A stretch of DNA of 64,000 nucleotides from a virus. The position numbers and the translations under genes were made by a program. Where the stretch lies: IMG/VR virus record IMGVR_UViG_3300048919_000048, positions 87,944 to 151,943 of that record, one strand, 5' to 3'. Below are positions 54,025 through 61,463 of the stretch, piece after piece (within the stretch, counting starts at the first letter, position 1; each line of letters starts with the position of its first letter). The notes beneath the pieces are model-generated. The model was not told where the DNA came from. It made no database searches and saw nothing but the letters and a program-made list of their open reading frames with translations.

Positions 54025-55015
54025 CGATACCGATATCCGTGGCATCATCGTGGCCCGCCCGGGAGTAATCCGGGCACCGTTCCGAACCCTGCGTGAGATG
54101 GGGATTGAGGACGAGGAGGACGGCAAGGTTTACGAACTGAACAACTTCATGGAATTGTTCTGCGACATGAACCCGAACATCATCGAACTGGGATTCACCG
54201 ATGACCAGGCGACGCTGTATAAGCACCCGGCTTGGGACTATTTAAGGTCCTTCCTGCCACAACTGCTTAACAAGAACGTTGCGTTCCGTTTCGGCGGCTA
54301 TGCCATGGCGCAGTTGAAACGCATCAAAGGCCACAACAAGCATATCAACAACCCTATGCCGGAGGCCAAGCCTACCCAACTGGAGTTTTTCCGCTTGGTG
54401 CAGAGCTATCTCGACGTGAAGGTGTTTAAGCATGAAGACTTTATGCGTAAACTGAACAACATGGAAGGCATTTGCACCTTGGTGCCGTTCGGTGCGGATA
54501 TCTACGGCGTTGTACCGGACCACCGTGAAAATGTTGGCCCGATGTTCAACCCGGATGGCTCGATCCGTAAGTTGCAGTACGACGAGATCCCGGAGTCTGT
54601 GAAAAAGCAGCCTCCTTTGTTCATCGTTAAGTATCTGAGGCAGGATCACATGGTTGCCAAGGATAAGCACCACAACTACTGGCAGTGGGTGAAGAACCGT
54701 AACGCCGCCCGGCACGAACTGGAAGAGAAGTTCGGTTACGACACCAAACATGCCATGCACTTGGTGCGACTGCTACGAATGGGGGAGGAAATCCTGGAGA
54801 CCGGGCAGGTTATCGTCCGCCGACCTGACGCAGATGAACTGCTCGGCATCCGCAACGGGACCCACAGCTACGATGATATCGTGGAATGGGCGTCCGACAA
54901 GGACAAACTGATCCGTGACGTTCTCTACCGCGAGAGTAAGTTGCCGAAGAACAGCAACAAGCGATTGGCGGAAGAACTGATCCTCAACGTCCAGGATGCC
55001 GCATGGGAAAAATGA
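53891..55015 (+). CDS. RlaP-type predicted nucleotidyltransferase
   Basis: The product is 374 residues from the ATG at 53891 with GGAGG seven bases upstream. The polymerase-beta-type core is at LAGSHAYGTATPTSDTDIRG (Gly34-Ser35, Asp46, Asp48). It has the length and long helical C-terminus of the RlaP (PF10127) family, which is found next to RNA ligases and thought to act in RNA repair. In this genome it sits three membrane genes downstream of the CCA enzyme. No RNA ligase gene is in the window. Its substrate is unknown. Confidence 0.8.
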   Translation: MENTIVASGRVKSIVEKLESHKDVSKVLMLCLAGSHAYGTATPTSDTDIRGIIVARPGVIRAPFRTLREMGIEDEEDGKVYELNNFMELFCDMNPNIIELGFTDDQATLYKHPAWDYLRSFLPQLLNKNVAFRFGGYAMAQLKRIKGHNKHINNPMPEAKPTQLEFFRLVQSYLDVKVFKHEDFMRKLNNMEGICTLVPFGADIYGVVPDHRENVGPMFNPDGSIRKLQYDEIPESVKKQPPLFIVKYLRQDHMVAKDKHHNYWQWVKNRNAARHELEEKFGYDTKHAMHLVRLLRMGEEILETGQVIVRRPDADELLGIRNGTHSYDDIVEWASDKDKLIRDVLYRESKLPKNSNKRLAEELILNVQDAAWEK

Positions 55016-55503
55016 CGAACGGAAGAATGGCATATCTTCTGTCTGTCGATACACACCGGGCCAAAAGCCCGGTTATCTCTTGGATAGAAGAAAACATCCG
55101 GACAGGGAAGGCTAACCCGGATTACGGGACGGCGTGTGCAGAAGTTATTCAAGAAGTTACTATCCGTTTGGTTGAAAACGTGGACTACGAGGTTGAAGAC
55201 GGAAAGGTGATCAGTGTCATCACGGGCTGGAAGTCAACACCTTATTTTGAGAACCCGTCAAAACCAACTAAACAAGAGATTGACTTGCTGGAAATATGCG
55301 AGCATAATCATTTTATCTGGCTGAGAGGCATGTGCTTTGAGATCCTCGATATGCTGGACCACCCTCACTCATGTTCCATTGACTATCACATTATGGAAGA
55401 GGAGTGCAGCGGACCCGGGTGTGAGAGAACAGGGCCAGTAAACTACCACGGGGGTAGAAGCTGGCAATATTATTGTGGTGGCGGGCCGCGCTGCTGCCCA
55501 TAG
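55012..55503 (+). CDS. Cysteine-rich protein of unknown function (163 residues)
   Basis: The ATG at 55012 overlaps the previous stop (ATGA); another ATG at 55003 adds three residues. The product is helical in the middle (KQEIDLLEICEHNHFIWL) and ends in a cysteine cluster: EEECSGPGCERTG, then YYCGGGPRCCP. These six cysteines may bind zinc. No family is recognised. Confidence 0.6.
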   Translation: MTNGRMAYLLSVDTHRAKSPVISWIEENIRTGKANPDYGTACAEVIQEVTIRLVENVDYEVEDGKVISVITGWKSTPYFENPSKPTKQEIDLLEICEHNHFIWLRGMCFEILDMLDHPHSCSIDYHIMEEECSGPGCERTGPVNYHGGRSWQYYCGGGPRCCP

Positions 55504-55511
55504 GAGAAGAG

Positions 55512-56009
55512 ATGAGCAAAACTATCGCCAATATCCTCCACGAGGTTAAAAATCGTGGTGAATTGAACATCATCACTCTTGAAAAATTCAAGGTGCGTGG
55601 ACAGTTTGGTAACAAGTTCCAAGCTTTAACGCCAAGTGATTACAACGACTTCGACGCATTCACTTTCGAAAAGGGGCTGTACGTCCGTTACAACGGTGGG
55701 TGGTACGACGGGACAAACCATCCGATGAGTCCATTCCCTGAGTGGAGAGACAGCCTTAATGCAGGATACCACCTGAAGAAGATCGAGAAGAGAAACTACG
55801 GGTCCTTCGGAAAGATAATGGAAGAGCTTGAAGAGTTGAACGATGCTCATGAACAGGGGAGCAAGATCATGCAACTGGTCGAACTTTCCGATCTGTACGG
55901 TGCGATCGAAGGCTACCTGCAAGAGCGATTCCCGGGTATGGAGATGCATGACCTCAAAAAATTCTCCGACATAACTAAGCGGGCGTTCAAAAACGGGCAC
56001 AGGGGGTAA
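55512..56009 (+). CDS. Second MazG-like protein
   Basis: The ATG at 55512 with AGGAGA upstream gives 165 residues. An N-terminal half of unknown fold precedes the MazG-type helices: GKIMEELEELNDAHEQG (about 103-118) and QLVELSDLYGAIEGYLQERF (about 123-142). The Glu and Asp residues are those of the metal site. It could hydrolyse NTPs or dNTPs. It differs clearly from the enzyme at 27856, so the two may have different substrates. The extra N-terminal part is unusual. Confidence 0.7.
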   Translation: MSKTIANILHEVKNRGELNIITLEKFKVRGQFGNKFQALTPSDYNDFDAFTFEKGLYVRYNGGWYDGTNHPMSPFPEWRDSLNAGYHLKKIEKRNYGSFGKIMEELEELNDAHEQGSKIMQLVELSDLYGAIEGYLQERFPGMEMHDLKKFSDITKRAFKNGHRG

Positions 56010-56010
56010 A

Positions 56011-56604
56011 ATGAAATATCCAATCAGCGCTGAAGTAATTATGGATGCGTATGCGTGGTGGTCACGTTGGTTTCGTGCCAAAAGGGTGCCGGGCTTGGTT
56101 GACCCGGATGTGATGGCGCACACCTGCCCGCCGGACGTACACGATGATCGGCTATACGGGGCCGGGGCGGATACGGTCGTCGCATCAGCGGAGCAGTCTT
56201 TCATCCAACTGGATAAGGACGGGGAATTGGCACCTGGTAGCTGGATGGCATTGACACCGTGCTATCGTGACGAACCCGTTCTCGACGAAGTACACCTGCC
56301 AGTGTTTCTGAAGCTGGAACTGATCCGTTTGAGCGACGAAAAGAATTTCTATACCCGTTCCGATGCCATGTGGCTGGCTGGGGAAATGCAGAAGTTCTTC
56401 AGCGAGTTCTACGGGATGCCGACTGAACTCGTAGAAACGATGGATGGGTTCGATGTCATGTATGACGGTCTGGAACTTGGATCGTTCGGAGTCAGGCGGA
56501 CCATGACCGGAAAATCGTATGTTTATGGCACCGGATTAGCCGAGCCGAGAGCATCGATCGCACTGATGCGTTTCCAGCAAAAATGTGAAAGCACTTTTGA
56601 CTAA
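56011..56604 (+). CDS. Class II aminoacyl-tRNA-synthetase-like core protein
   Basis: A 197-residue protein with segments resembling class II synthetase motifs. A motif 2-like TPCYRDEP with arginine and glutamate lies near 82-90, and a motif 3-like YVYGTGLAEPRASIAL near 172-188. A beta-sheet lies between. Full synthetases are much larger and have tRNA-binding domains, so this looks like a bare catalytic core. Paralogues of class II synthetases can adenylate amino acids for other uses. With CCA and RlaP-like genes upstream, a tRNA-linked role is a tempting inference, but the motif match is by eye only. Confidence 0.55.
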   Translation: MKYPISAEVIMDAYAWWSRWFRAKRVPGLVDPDVMAHTCPPDVHDDRLYGAGADTVVASAEQSFIQLDKDGELAPGSWMALTPCYRDEPVLDEVHLPVFLKLELIRLSDEKNFYTRSDAMWLAGEMQKFFSEFYGMPTELVETMDGFDVMYDGLELGSFGVRRTMTGKSYVYGTGLAEPRASIALMRFQQKCESTFD

Positions 56605-56621
56605 AAATTCATTGCAAGGTT

Positions 56622-56656
56622 ATGCCTATTGACCAGATCCCGACGATAGGCATTTT
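56622..56656 (+). terminator. Terminator after the synthetase-like gene
   Basis: ATGCCTAT/ATAGGCAT form an 8 bp stem with a 16-base loop, followed by TTTTC. Confidence 0.7.
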
Positions 56657-56699
56657 CGATGTATTAAAATCTATTTTACGGATTTAAATGTGAAACGGA

Positions 56700-56775
56700 G
56701 ATTTTGTTGTGTAAAATGACAACACGCCCTCTTTGTCAATAGTTTTCTGTTGTATTTTTGCATAACATGGTAAAA
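56700..56775 (+). promoter_or_regulatory. Control region with two TAAAAT boxes before the paralogue array
   Basis: TAAAAT occurs at 56712 inside an inverted repeat GTTGT/ACAAC (56706-56723), and again near 56769 with TTGTAT 15 bases upstream. The region is AT-rich, gene-free, and lies between a terminator and the gene at 56810. The TAAAAT boxes are like those of the left-arm promoters, so this array may be expressed with the virion genes. Confidence 0.45.
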
Positions 56776-56809
56776 TGGTTGTGCGGAATCTTACAACGGG
56801 AGGAAGGCT

Positions 56810-57253
56810 ATGTTTTACGCATACGTTCATCAACTTCCGATGGTAGAGGGTAACCTCGACCTGATCCGAGGAGATCGTCTTGAGTACCCCAGTGGGTCTA
56901 TCCGCCGGGCCAAGGCCGACACTTGGGGATTCAGGGCATATGTCTTGGAGGATAAGGTCCGAGGGGTTACTTACCGGGTAAATCGTCAAGGAATGGTGGT
57001 TGAGACACCTTCCGGGCCGATACCAGTCCCGAACCCCGGAGAGTTGAAGCACACTCCATTTGCCGTCTCTGGCGAGGAGGGGGAGATTAATGCATTCTTG
57101 ACGCTCTGCAAGAAGATCGTTGCGGACCACAAGAAACAGAACTCTCTTTCAAACCGTGTTCGGCGTTTCACACGCAAGCCTTTCGGGATCATCCTGATCG
57201 CCGGGGCTGCAATCTACACCATTGTGACAGTCATCGTGCTGTTCTTTGGATAA
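56810..57253 (+). CDS. C-terminally membrane-anchored protein of unknown function
   Basis: A 147-residue protein starting MFYAYVHQLPMVEGN, with strands SGSIRRAKADTWGF and VTYRVNRQGMVVETPS, a helix, and a C-terminal membrane segment (about 124-146, IILIAGAAIYTIVTVIVLFF). A tail-anchored topology is suggested. GGGAGG precedes the ATG. It is first in the rightmost block but does not share the domain of the following genes. Confidence 0.65.
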   Translation: MFYAYVHQLPMVEGNLDLIRGDRLEYPSGSIRRAKADTWGFRAYVLEDKVRGVTYRVNRQGMVVETPSGPIPVPNPGELKHTPFAVSGEEGEINAFLTLCKKIVADHKKQNSLSNRVRRFTRKPFGIILIAGAAIYTIVTVIVLFFG

Positions 57254-57267
57254 TCGGGTCGATCGTC

Positions 57268-57291
57268 GAAAGGCGGTCGGCCTTTCTTTTT
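57268..57291 (+). terminator. Terminator before the paralogue array
   Basis: GAAAGGC/GCCTTTC with a five-base loop is followed by TTTTT, then a GGAGG site for the next gene. Confidence 0.85.
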
Positions 57292-57300
57292 GGAGGTAAT

Positions 57301-57708
57301 ATGAACGCAGGGTTGACCATAAAGGGGACGGTTGCAAGCGTACATGGCCTGCCATGCCCTCCCCAGGCAGTATGCGCTGGCGATACATATATCGTGGGTT
57401 CTGACCTCTATGCCTGGGACGGTCGTCAATGGAACTGGGTGGGTCCAATATCTGGCCCAACAGGTGGTTGGTCGGCGATGAAACAATACACCTTGACCTA
57501 CAACGGCGTTTCTGCAACAATTTGGTCGTCGAACGAAATAACATCCCTGTTCTTTGACCCAGAGAACCTTGATATGGATGATTTGGCGATATTTGAGACG
57601 ACGTACCCTGAAGATTACAAAGCCTTCGAGGCGGAATGGTCGGAGAACAGAGCAAGACAATTGGCATCTGATGAACTGAACGTGTGGAGAGACAAATATG
57701 TCAAGTAG
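57301..57708 (+). CDS. Array member 1: fibre-like beta module plus shared C-terminal domain
   Basis: A 135-residue protein. Residues about 7-55 resemble the beta module of the giant fibre (IKGTV, LPCPPQAV, AGDTYIV, LYAWDGRQWNWVG, SGPTG). Residues about 62-135 hold the domain shared along the array: strands TLTYNGVSATIW, a FFDPENLDMDDL turn, the signature FETTYPEDY, and a helix with EAEWSEN and ELNVW. No enzyme motif is seen. The match of its first half to a virion fibre suggests a structural or assembly role. GGAGG sets the start. Confidence 0.65.
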   Translation: MNAGLTIKGTVASVHGLPCPPQAVCAGDTYIVGSDLYAWDGRQWNWVGPISGPTGGWSAMKQYTLTYNGVSATIWSSNEITSLFFDPENLDMDDLAIFETTYPEDYKAFEAEWSENRARQLASDELNVWRDKYVK

Positions 57709-58225
57709 AACAAGATACAATTTTAACCCAGACCATCTCCCGATTGGTTTGAGGTATCTCGGAGAGGTGCAGTCAGTAACAAATCTCCCAAATGATCCTA
57801 TGGTCGGTGACGTTGTGTATGCAAGGGACCAGCAAAGAGCTTTTGCTTGGGTGGGTGTAAACTGGTCAAACTTGGTATTGAGGCATTCCAGCCCTCAAAT
57901 ATCGCACGGTCTTGGTGGAGAGATACAGTGTATTCAACCGCCCCCTGTGTATGTTACCGATGGGCTTATGACCCATCAGAACAAATTGACTTACCGGGGG
58001 ATATCGTTTACCATCGAGTCTGAACACAACATAGCCGAGATGTTTTTGCAACAGCATAATCTAACCAAGCAAGACATGGGCATGTTCAAGATGATGTACC
58101 CTGAGGAATTCAAACAGTTCCGAGAGGGGTGGGCACACAGATGGGCGATCGAAAGAGCCAAAGAAGAATTTGACGAATGGGAGTTAGACTACTATGAGAA
58201 AAAGCCAAGAAGAGATTACCCGTGA
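57698..58225 (+). CDS. Array member 2: fibre-like module plus shared C-terminal domain
   Basis: A 175-residue protein that overlaps member 1 by eleven bases. Its first part (LGEVQSVTNLPNDP, VGDVVYARD, FAWVGVNWSNL) again resembles the fibre module. The second part has LTYRGISFTIES, AEMFLQQHNLTKQDMGMF, the signature KMMYPEEFKQF and a Trp-rich helix GWAHRWAIERAKEEF. It is among the best preserved array members and shows the pattern most clearly. Confidence 0.65.
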   Translation: MSSRTRYNFNPDHLPIGLRYLGEVQSVTNLPNDPMVGDVVYARDQQRAFAWVGVNWSNLVLRHSSPQISHGLGGEIQCIQPPPVYVTDGLMTHQNKLTYRGISFTIESEHNIAEMFLQQHNLTKQDMGMFKMMYPEEFKQFREGWAHRWAIERAKEEFDEWELDYYEKKPRRDYP

Positions 58226-58700
58226 GGTGTTTGGACAAGGTTCCCGCTGGATCGGCTGGAACCATTGGCTAACTCATCAGCTTGTTTTCAAATATATTTG
58301 GAACAAGGTTGAGCAAGGAACGATCCTTGGTAGCCGGGCATCCTTTTACCTCAGAACCAGGACGGAGTCTAACTGGGCCACCAAAGATATGATAAAAGTC
58401 AATATCGACAACCAAACTGGAGACCTGTCAAGTGTCGAGATCCCCGGTGGGGACGGAAAATCACGGCTAACGGTAATGGCAAACTGCTCTGTATGGTTAG
58501 ACTCTGACGGGGTATCGGTAACCCTATCGGAGATGTTCGAGGACCCATGGCGACCAACGTTCGAAGAGTTGGATCTTTTCCAAGTTTTGTACGGCGATGA
58601 GCAGATCCTTATTGATATCAACCGTGAATTTTTCGGAATCACCAGGAAGTTTGATAAGGCGGTTGGGAATATGACGATCAGCACGTTCTACCCTAAATAA
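58194..58700 (+). CDS. Array member 3: diverged N-terminus, recognisable C-terminal pattern
   Basis: A 168-residue protein overlapping member 2 by 32 bases. The first 100 residues (GQGSRWIGWNHWLTHQ, KYIWNKVEQG) are unlike the others. The end shows the array pattern in weaker form: GVSVTLSEMFEDPWRPTFEELDLFQVLYGDE and a helix DINREFFGITRKF. The function is unknown. Confidence 0.6.
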   Translation: MRKSQEEITREVFGQGSRWIGWNHWLTHQLVFKYIWNKVEQGTILGSRASFYLRTRTESNWATKDMIKVNIDNQTGDLSSVEIPGGDGKSRLTVMANCSVWLDSDGVSVTLSEMFEDPWRPTFEELDLFQVLYGDEQILIDINREFFGITRKFDKAVGNMTISTFYPK

Positions 58701-58708
58701 TTGGAGGT

Positions 58709-59182
58709 TTGATGAGCGAAATCAAAGATGTAATAGAGAGGTTGGCTAAAGACTGGAGTTGGGACTCGGTGATTAATCACCCTACCCGCCGCCATATCAT
58801 TACCACACTGGAGGGAAAACTCCGGGGATTGGGCATTGAGGTCCCTACCGGGCCGAATACCCACCGTGAGTTCACCATGCGTCACGAAAAGAAAAATGGG
58901 GACCTCCGCCTGTGGACCAAGAGCATGAGTGGACTGCTCCAGTGGAGAACCGACCCAGAGAAGGGTGATCGCCTTGTGTATCACCCATTTGGACGTGGCG
59001 GCACAGAGCGCCTGAAGATCGAGGAGATCTTCATGGACACCCACGATGTGGATGAGGGAGAAGTGGCCCTGTTCGAGATGCTGTACTCAGATCTTTCACC
59101 GATGGTGCCATTGTTTGCGGGCGCTCTCGACGAAGCTGACCGTTTATTGAAGGAGAAATATGGTGATCCAAAAGCAAATTGA
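58709..59182 (+). CDS. Array member 4: shared C-terminal domain, helical N-terminus
   Basis: The product is 157 residues from ATG 58709, or 156 from the next ATG at 58712; TGGAGG is upstream. The N-terminus is helical (SEIKDVIERLAKDW, RRHIITTLEGKLRG). The C-terminal part shows LKIEEIFMDTHDVDEGEVALFEMLYSDL and a helix ALDEADRLLKEKY, the array pattern without the proline-glutamate pair. It overlaps the next gene by 23 bases. Confidence 0.6.
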   Translation: MMSEIKDVIERLAKDWSWDSVINHPTRRHIITTLEGKLRGLGIEVPTGPNTHREFTMRHEKKNGDLRLWTKSMSGLLQWRTDPEKGDRLVYHPFGRGGTERLKIEEIFMDTHDVDEGEVALFEMLYSDLSPMVPLFAGALDEADRLLKEKYGDPKAN

Positions 59183-59576
59183 GTCTATGCAGAGGGCCGA
59201 GCAAATTCGGGCGCAACTTATGGCAAATATGTTTAGTGCAGACAGTGGCGTAATGGGGGTTAATGGTATGATGGGACCGGGGCCGGGACCTCAAGGTCCG
59301 AGGGGAGAACCAGGGACTCCGGGTATTGAAAGGGAAAAATACATCCTTCGCTATGCTGGCCTGCCCTTCGAAATCTGGCTGAAGCCTGGTACTTTTGCCA
59401 TGATCGAAGACGCGACCGAGGTTAACGGCGATGACCTTGAATTCATCAAGATGATGGATAAGGATGAATGGGAGAAGATCCGCGAGACGTGGTGTTTAGA
59501 ATGGCATAAGCGCCGGGGGCACCGGGCTTTTGAGGCGGGCCTCTACGAAGAGTTTGAAGCAGGGGTGGTATTATGA
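59160..59576 (+). CDS. Array member 5: short collagen segment plus shared domain
   Basis: A 138-residue protein. A helical start (QKQIESMQRAEQIRAQL) leads to a Gly-X-Y run (GPGPGPQGPRGEPGTPG, about 40-56), then LRYAGLPFEIWL, FAMIEDATEVNGDDLEFI, the signature KMMDKDEWEKIRETW and a helix CLEWHKRRGHRAFEAG. Collagen next to the shared domain ties the array to fibre proteins. GAAGG-type site; the start overlaps member 4. The start codon reads ATG within AAATATGG. Confidence 0.65.
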   Translation: MVIQKQIESMQRAEQIRAQLMANMFSADSGVMGVNGMMGPGPGPQGPRGEPGTPGIEREKYILRYAGLPFEIWLKPGTFAMIEDATEVNGDDLEFIKMMDKDEWEKIRETWCLEWHKRRGHRAFEAGLYEEFEAGVVL

Positions 59577-60019
59577 CAGAAAAGACATACCAGCAGGTTT
59601 TTAGCAGCAGCAACCTGTATGACTCTGGAACAGGATCGGGTCAGATAGACCCCTCTTGGCTGACTGGTCCGTCTATGAACACTGATTTCTCCCGCTGGGA
59701 GGAGGCCAAAAGGGAACTCCAGCGCAAGAGATTGGCGGATATCCTCAACAGCAACCCACCTTGGAAAGGTGCGGGCATGATCGCCGAGACTGATGACAAG
59801 CCAAAGTCACGTACCCGGACATTGAAGTTCAAAGATGTCACTTTTGTGGTGAGTCTTTTCGACGCAACCATGGAATTTTTCGAGGACGAAAGGATGATAA
59901 CTCAAGATGAGTTACGCCTTGTGCGGGTAACTTACCCCGAGGAGTACGAGAAGATAAGGAAGTCTTGGACTCATGCATGGAGAGAACTAAAAGCGATCGA
60001 AGCTTTCGAAAGTGATTGA
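59573..60019 (+). CDS. Array member 6: shared C-terminal domain with YPEE signature
   Basis: A 148-residue protein overlapping member 5 by four bases. The N-terminus is low-complexity (SSSNLYDSGTGSGQ), then a charged helix EEAKRELQRKRLADIL. The end is close to the consensus: LKFKDVTFVVSLFDATMEFFEDERMITQDELRLV, RVTYPEEYEKIRKSW and HAWRELKAIEAFES. Its TGA stop lies inside the -35 box of the next promoter. Confidence 0.65.
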   Translation: MTEKTYQQVFSSSNLYDSGTGSGQIDPSWLTGPSMNTDFSRWEEAKRELQRKRLADILNSNPPWKGAGMIAETDDKPKSRTRTLKFKDVTFVVSLFDATMEFFEDERMITQDELRLVRVTYPEEYEKIRKSWTHAWRELKAIEAFESD

Positions 60020-60043
60020 CATCCACATCTGGTCCTGTATGAT
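60016..60043 (+). promoter_or_regulatory. Promoter with inverted repeat around -10
   Basis: TTGACA-16-TATGAT is bracketed by GGTCC (60031) and GGACC (60044). It lies 30 bases before a small two-span membrane protein. Confidence 0.8.
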
Positions 60044-60072
60044 GGACCCATCAAACAACGAGGAGAGTAAAA

Positions 60073-60246
60073 ATGAGTAAAGTTACCATCGGCGAGAAAG
60101 CAGTGATTATCGGCACGTTATCCTTGATCGGGGGCTGTGTCGCTGTACTGGCGGACAAAGGCACCACAGGTGCGGCGATTATCGGTGTAATCTCCGGCAT
60201 TATCGGTGCGGGTGTGATTGGACTGTTGCACAAGGTGCGTAGCTGA
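60073..60246 (+). CDS. Small two-span membrane protein, holin candidate
   Basis: ATG 60073 with AGGAG upstream opens 57 residues with two hydrophobic spans, about 9-26 (AVIIGTLSLIGGCVAVLA) and 31-52 (TGAAIIGVISGIIGAGVIG), joined by a short charged turn (DKG), and a basic end HKVRS. This is the form of small class II holins. It has its own strong promoter, which would fit a timed lysis gene, and there is no holin next to the endolysin. The role is inferred from form alone; a membrane modifier is the alternative. Confidence 0.6.
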   Translation: MSKVTIGEKAVIIGTLSLIGGCVAVLADKGTTGAAIIGVISGIIGAGVIGLLHKVRS

Positions 60247-60545
60247 TGGGAAAATACACAAGATACTCTTCGCTTTTGGTTCATGCGATGTCTCCTGAAC
60301 TCCGAGAAAAATTCTTTTTGGATGGCGAGCAGGATACCGACGCCGGGTGGGATCTTTTCGAGACCTTGTACCCAGAGGAGGCAGATATTCTCATGGAGGT
60401 TCTGCAACCAAAACTGGATGAAATCATAAAAGACTTACAGTTCCGCCGGGATTACAATACACTTCTTGGCGAAGGTAAACAAACAGAGGCCACCCGGTTG
60501 CTAATCTGCCACCGGGCAGACAAACTTAACTGGGATAAGGACTAA
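60246..60545 (+). CDS. Array member 7: short form of the shared domain
   Basis: A 99-residue protein starting MGKYTRYSSLLVHAMSPEL at an overlap with the small membrane gene. It keeps the core FFLDGEQDTDAGWDLFETLYPEEADIL and a helix LQPKLDEIIKDLQFRRDYN, but has no N-terminal module. The YPEE signature is intact. It ends just before the next gene. It appears to be a minimal member of the array. Confidence 0.6.
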   Translation: MGKYTRYSSLLVHAMSPELREKFFLDGEQDTDAGWDLFETLYPEEADILMEVLQPKLDEIIKDLQFRRDYNTLLGEGKQTEATRLLICHRADKLNWDKD

Positions 60546-60548
60546 ATC

Positions 60549-60809
60549 ATGCTTCAAATGAACAAAGAGGTTACTATCGAGGCACTGACGGATGCGGCGG
60601 GATACACCCCGGGCCGGATGTTACTGGTATTTGCAAACAGTCACCATCATGCCGTCGGCGGATGGAAAGATTTCTTAGGTGTGGCTCTCTCCGTGGATAG
60701 CGCCAAGGAATTGATCCACAATTCAGGGATCACCTACGGTGATTACCAAGTTGTTGACTACAAAAGCCTTTCTGTAGTGGCAGAAGGCTCTTTTGGGAGC
60801 TTAAACTGA
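60549..60809 (+). CDS. Small protein of unknown function (86 residues)
   Basis: The product starts MLQMNKEVTIEALTDAAGY and mixes strands (RMLLVFANSHHHAVGG) with a helix SVDSAKELIHNSG. It has a histidine run HHH. It does not match the array domain. It overlaps the next gene by one base. No family is recognised. Confidence 0.6.
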   Translation: MLQMNKEVTIEALTDAAGYTPGRMLLVFANSHHHAVGGWKDFLGVALSVDSAKELIHNSGITYGDYQVVDYKSLSVVAEGSFGSLN

Positions 60810-61093
60810 TGCGGTCACGTTTCGGAAGTGTTGTATACATGGCAGTTGTTGGCGGACAAGCCTCCAACTGCGGTTTTGCCCGGAACTGTAAGAGCATGAT
60901 CCTGACCGCCTTTCCGGGTATGCCCCGGGAAGTTTTTGACCGGGAAGACATCAAAAAGATGATGTTTGAGGTTGACAACGTGTCGGGCGCTCTGTATGTT
61001 ATTGAGCCAGTGGAGGGTAATCCTCTTATCATGAACTCAACCCTTGAGGGTTTGCAGAAGGAGTATGACGAATGGTTGGACCGTACATCGTAG
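60809..61093 (+). CDS. Small protein of unknown function (94 residues)
   Basis: The product starts MRSRFGSVVYMAVVGGQAS and has two cysteines (NCGFARNC), a helix REVFDREDIKKMMFEV and a C-terminal acidic helix. The ATG overlaps the previous stop. It overlaps the 30-residue membrane peptide by 22 bases. No family is recognised. Confidence 0.6.
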   Translation: MRSRFGSVVYMAVVGGQASNCGFARNCKSMILTAFPGMPREVFDREDIKKMMFEVDNVSGALYVIEPVEGNPLIMNSTLEGLQKEYDEWLDRTS

Positions 61094-61164
61094 CTGCGCT
61101 GTTCTCTGTCATCTGGATCGGGTGCTGCATTTGGATCGGACTTATGCTGGGGAAACGCCGATGA
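61072..61164 (+). CDS. Membrane micropeptide (30 residues)
   Basis: ATG 61072 opens a 30-residue frame with one span (IVAALFSVIWIGCCIWIGLML, about 6-26; shown in full length 21, so only the ends IVAAL and IGLML are diagnostic) and a basic end GKRR. The GGAG site is about ten bases upstream, inside the previous gene. Its stop overlaps the next start, the gene of an exported protein, so the pair is coupled. Confidence 0.5.
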   Translation: MVGPYIVAALFSVIWIGCCIWIGLMLGKRR

Positions 61165-61367
61165 AAAAGGTGCTGATTTTACTGGGACTGTTGGCCTTCG
61201 GGGCCAGTGCCGAGGAAGAGGTGAAGAATTGTACCATCCATGACCATGGCGGCGGGGCGACGATCATCGCCTGCCCGGACTACGTCATCACAAAGACTTC
61301 CGAAAAGACGATGATTTGTCGTCTAATGCAAGGCAGTCCCAATGCCAGTTGCACACAGGTTCCTTAA
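61161..61367 (+). CDS. Small exported protein with signal peptide and disulfide-type cysteines
   Basis: A 68-residue protein. MKKVLILLGLLAFGASA is a signal peptide, cut after ASA at about residue 17. The mature part has four cysteines (VKNCTIHD, IIACPDY, MICRL and NASCTQV) that suggest two disulfide bonds in the periplasm. It is coupled to the membrane micropeptide. Small periplasmic phage proteins include lysis regulators and exclusion proteins. No family is recognised. Confidence 0.65.
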   Translation: MKKVLILLGLLAFGASAEEEVKNCTIHDHGGGATIIACPDYVITKTSEKTMICRLMQGSPNASCTQVP

Positions 61368-61379
61368 AACGCTCTACAA

Positions 61380-61451
61380 CGCGTTCTGAGAGCTTTTAAG
61401 ACGAGGCAAGGTGATTTATCATCTTCTCCCAGAAAACCTCTCAGAAACGCG
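61380..61451 (+). ncRNA. Structured 72-base element in a gene-free gap
   Basis: CGCGTTCTGAGAG at 61380 pairs with CTCTCAGAAACGCG at 61438 with one bulged base. An inner AAGGTGA/TCATCTT hairpin with a TTTA loop lies between. The long stem lacks a T run, so it is not a simple terminator. It could be a small RNA or a regulatory leader of the gene at 61503. No known RNA family was recognised. Confidence 0.5.
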
Positions 61452-61463
61452 CTGGTGAATCCT

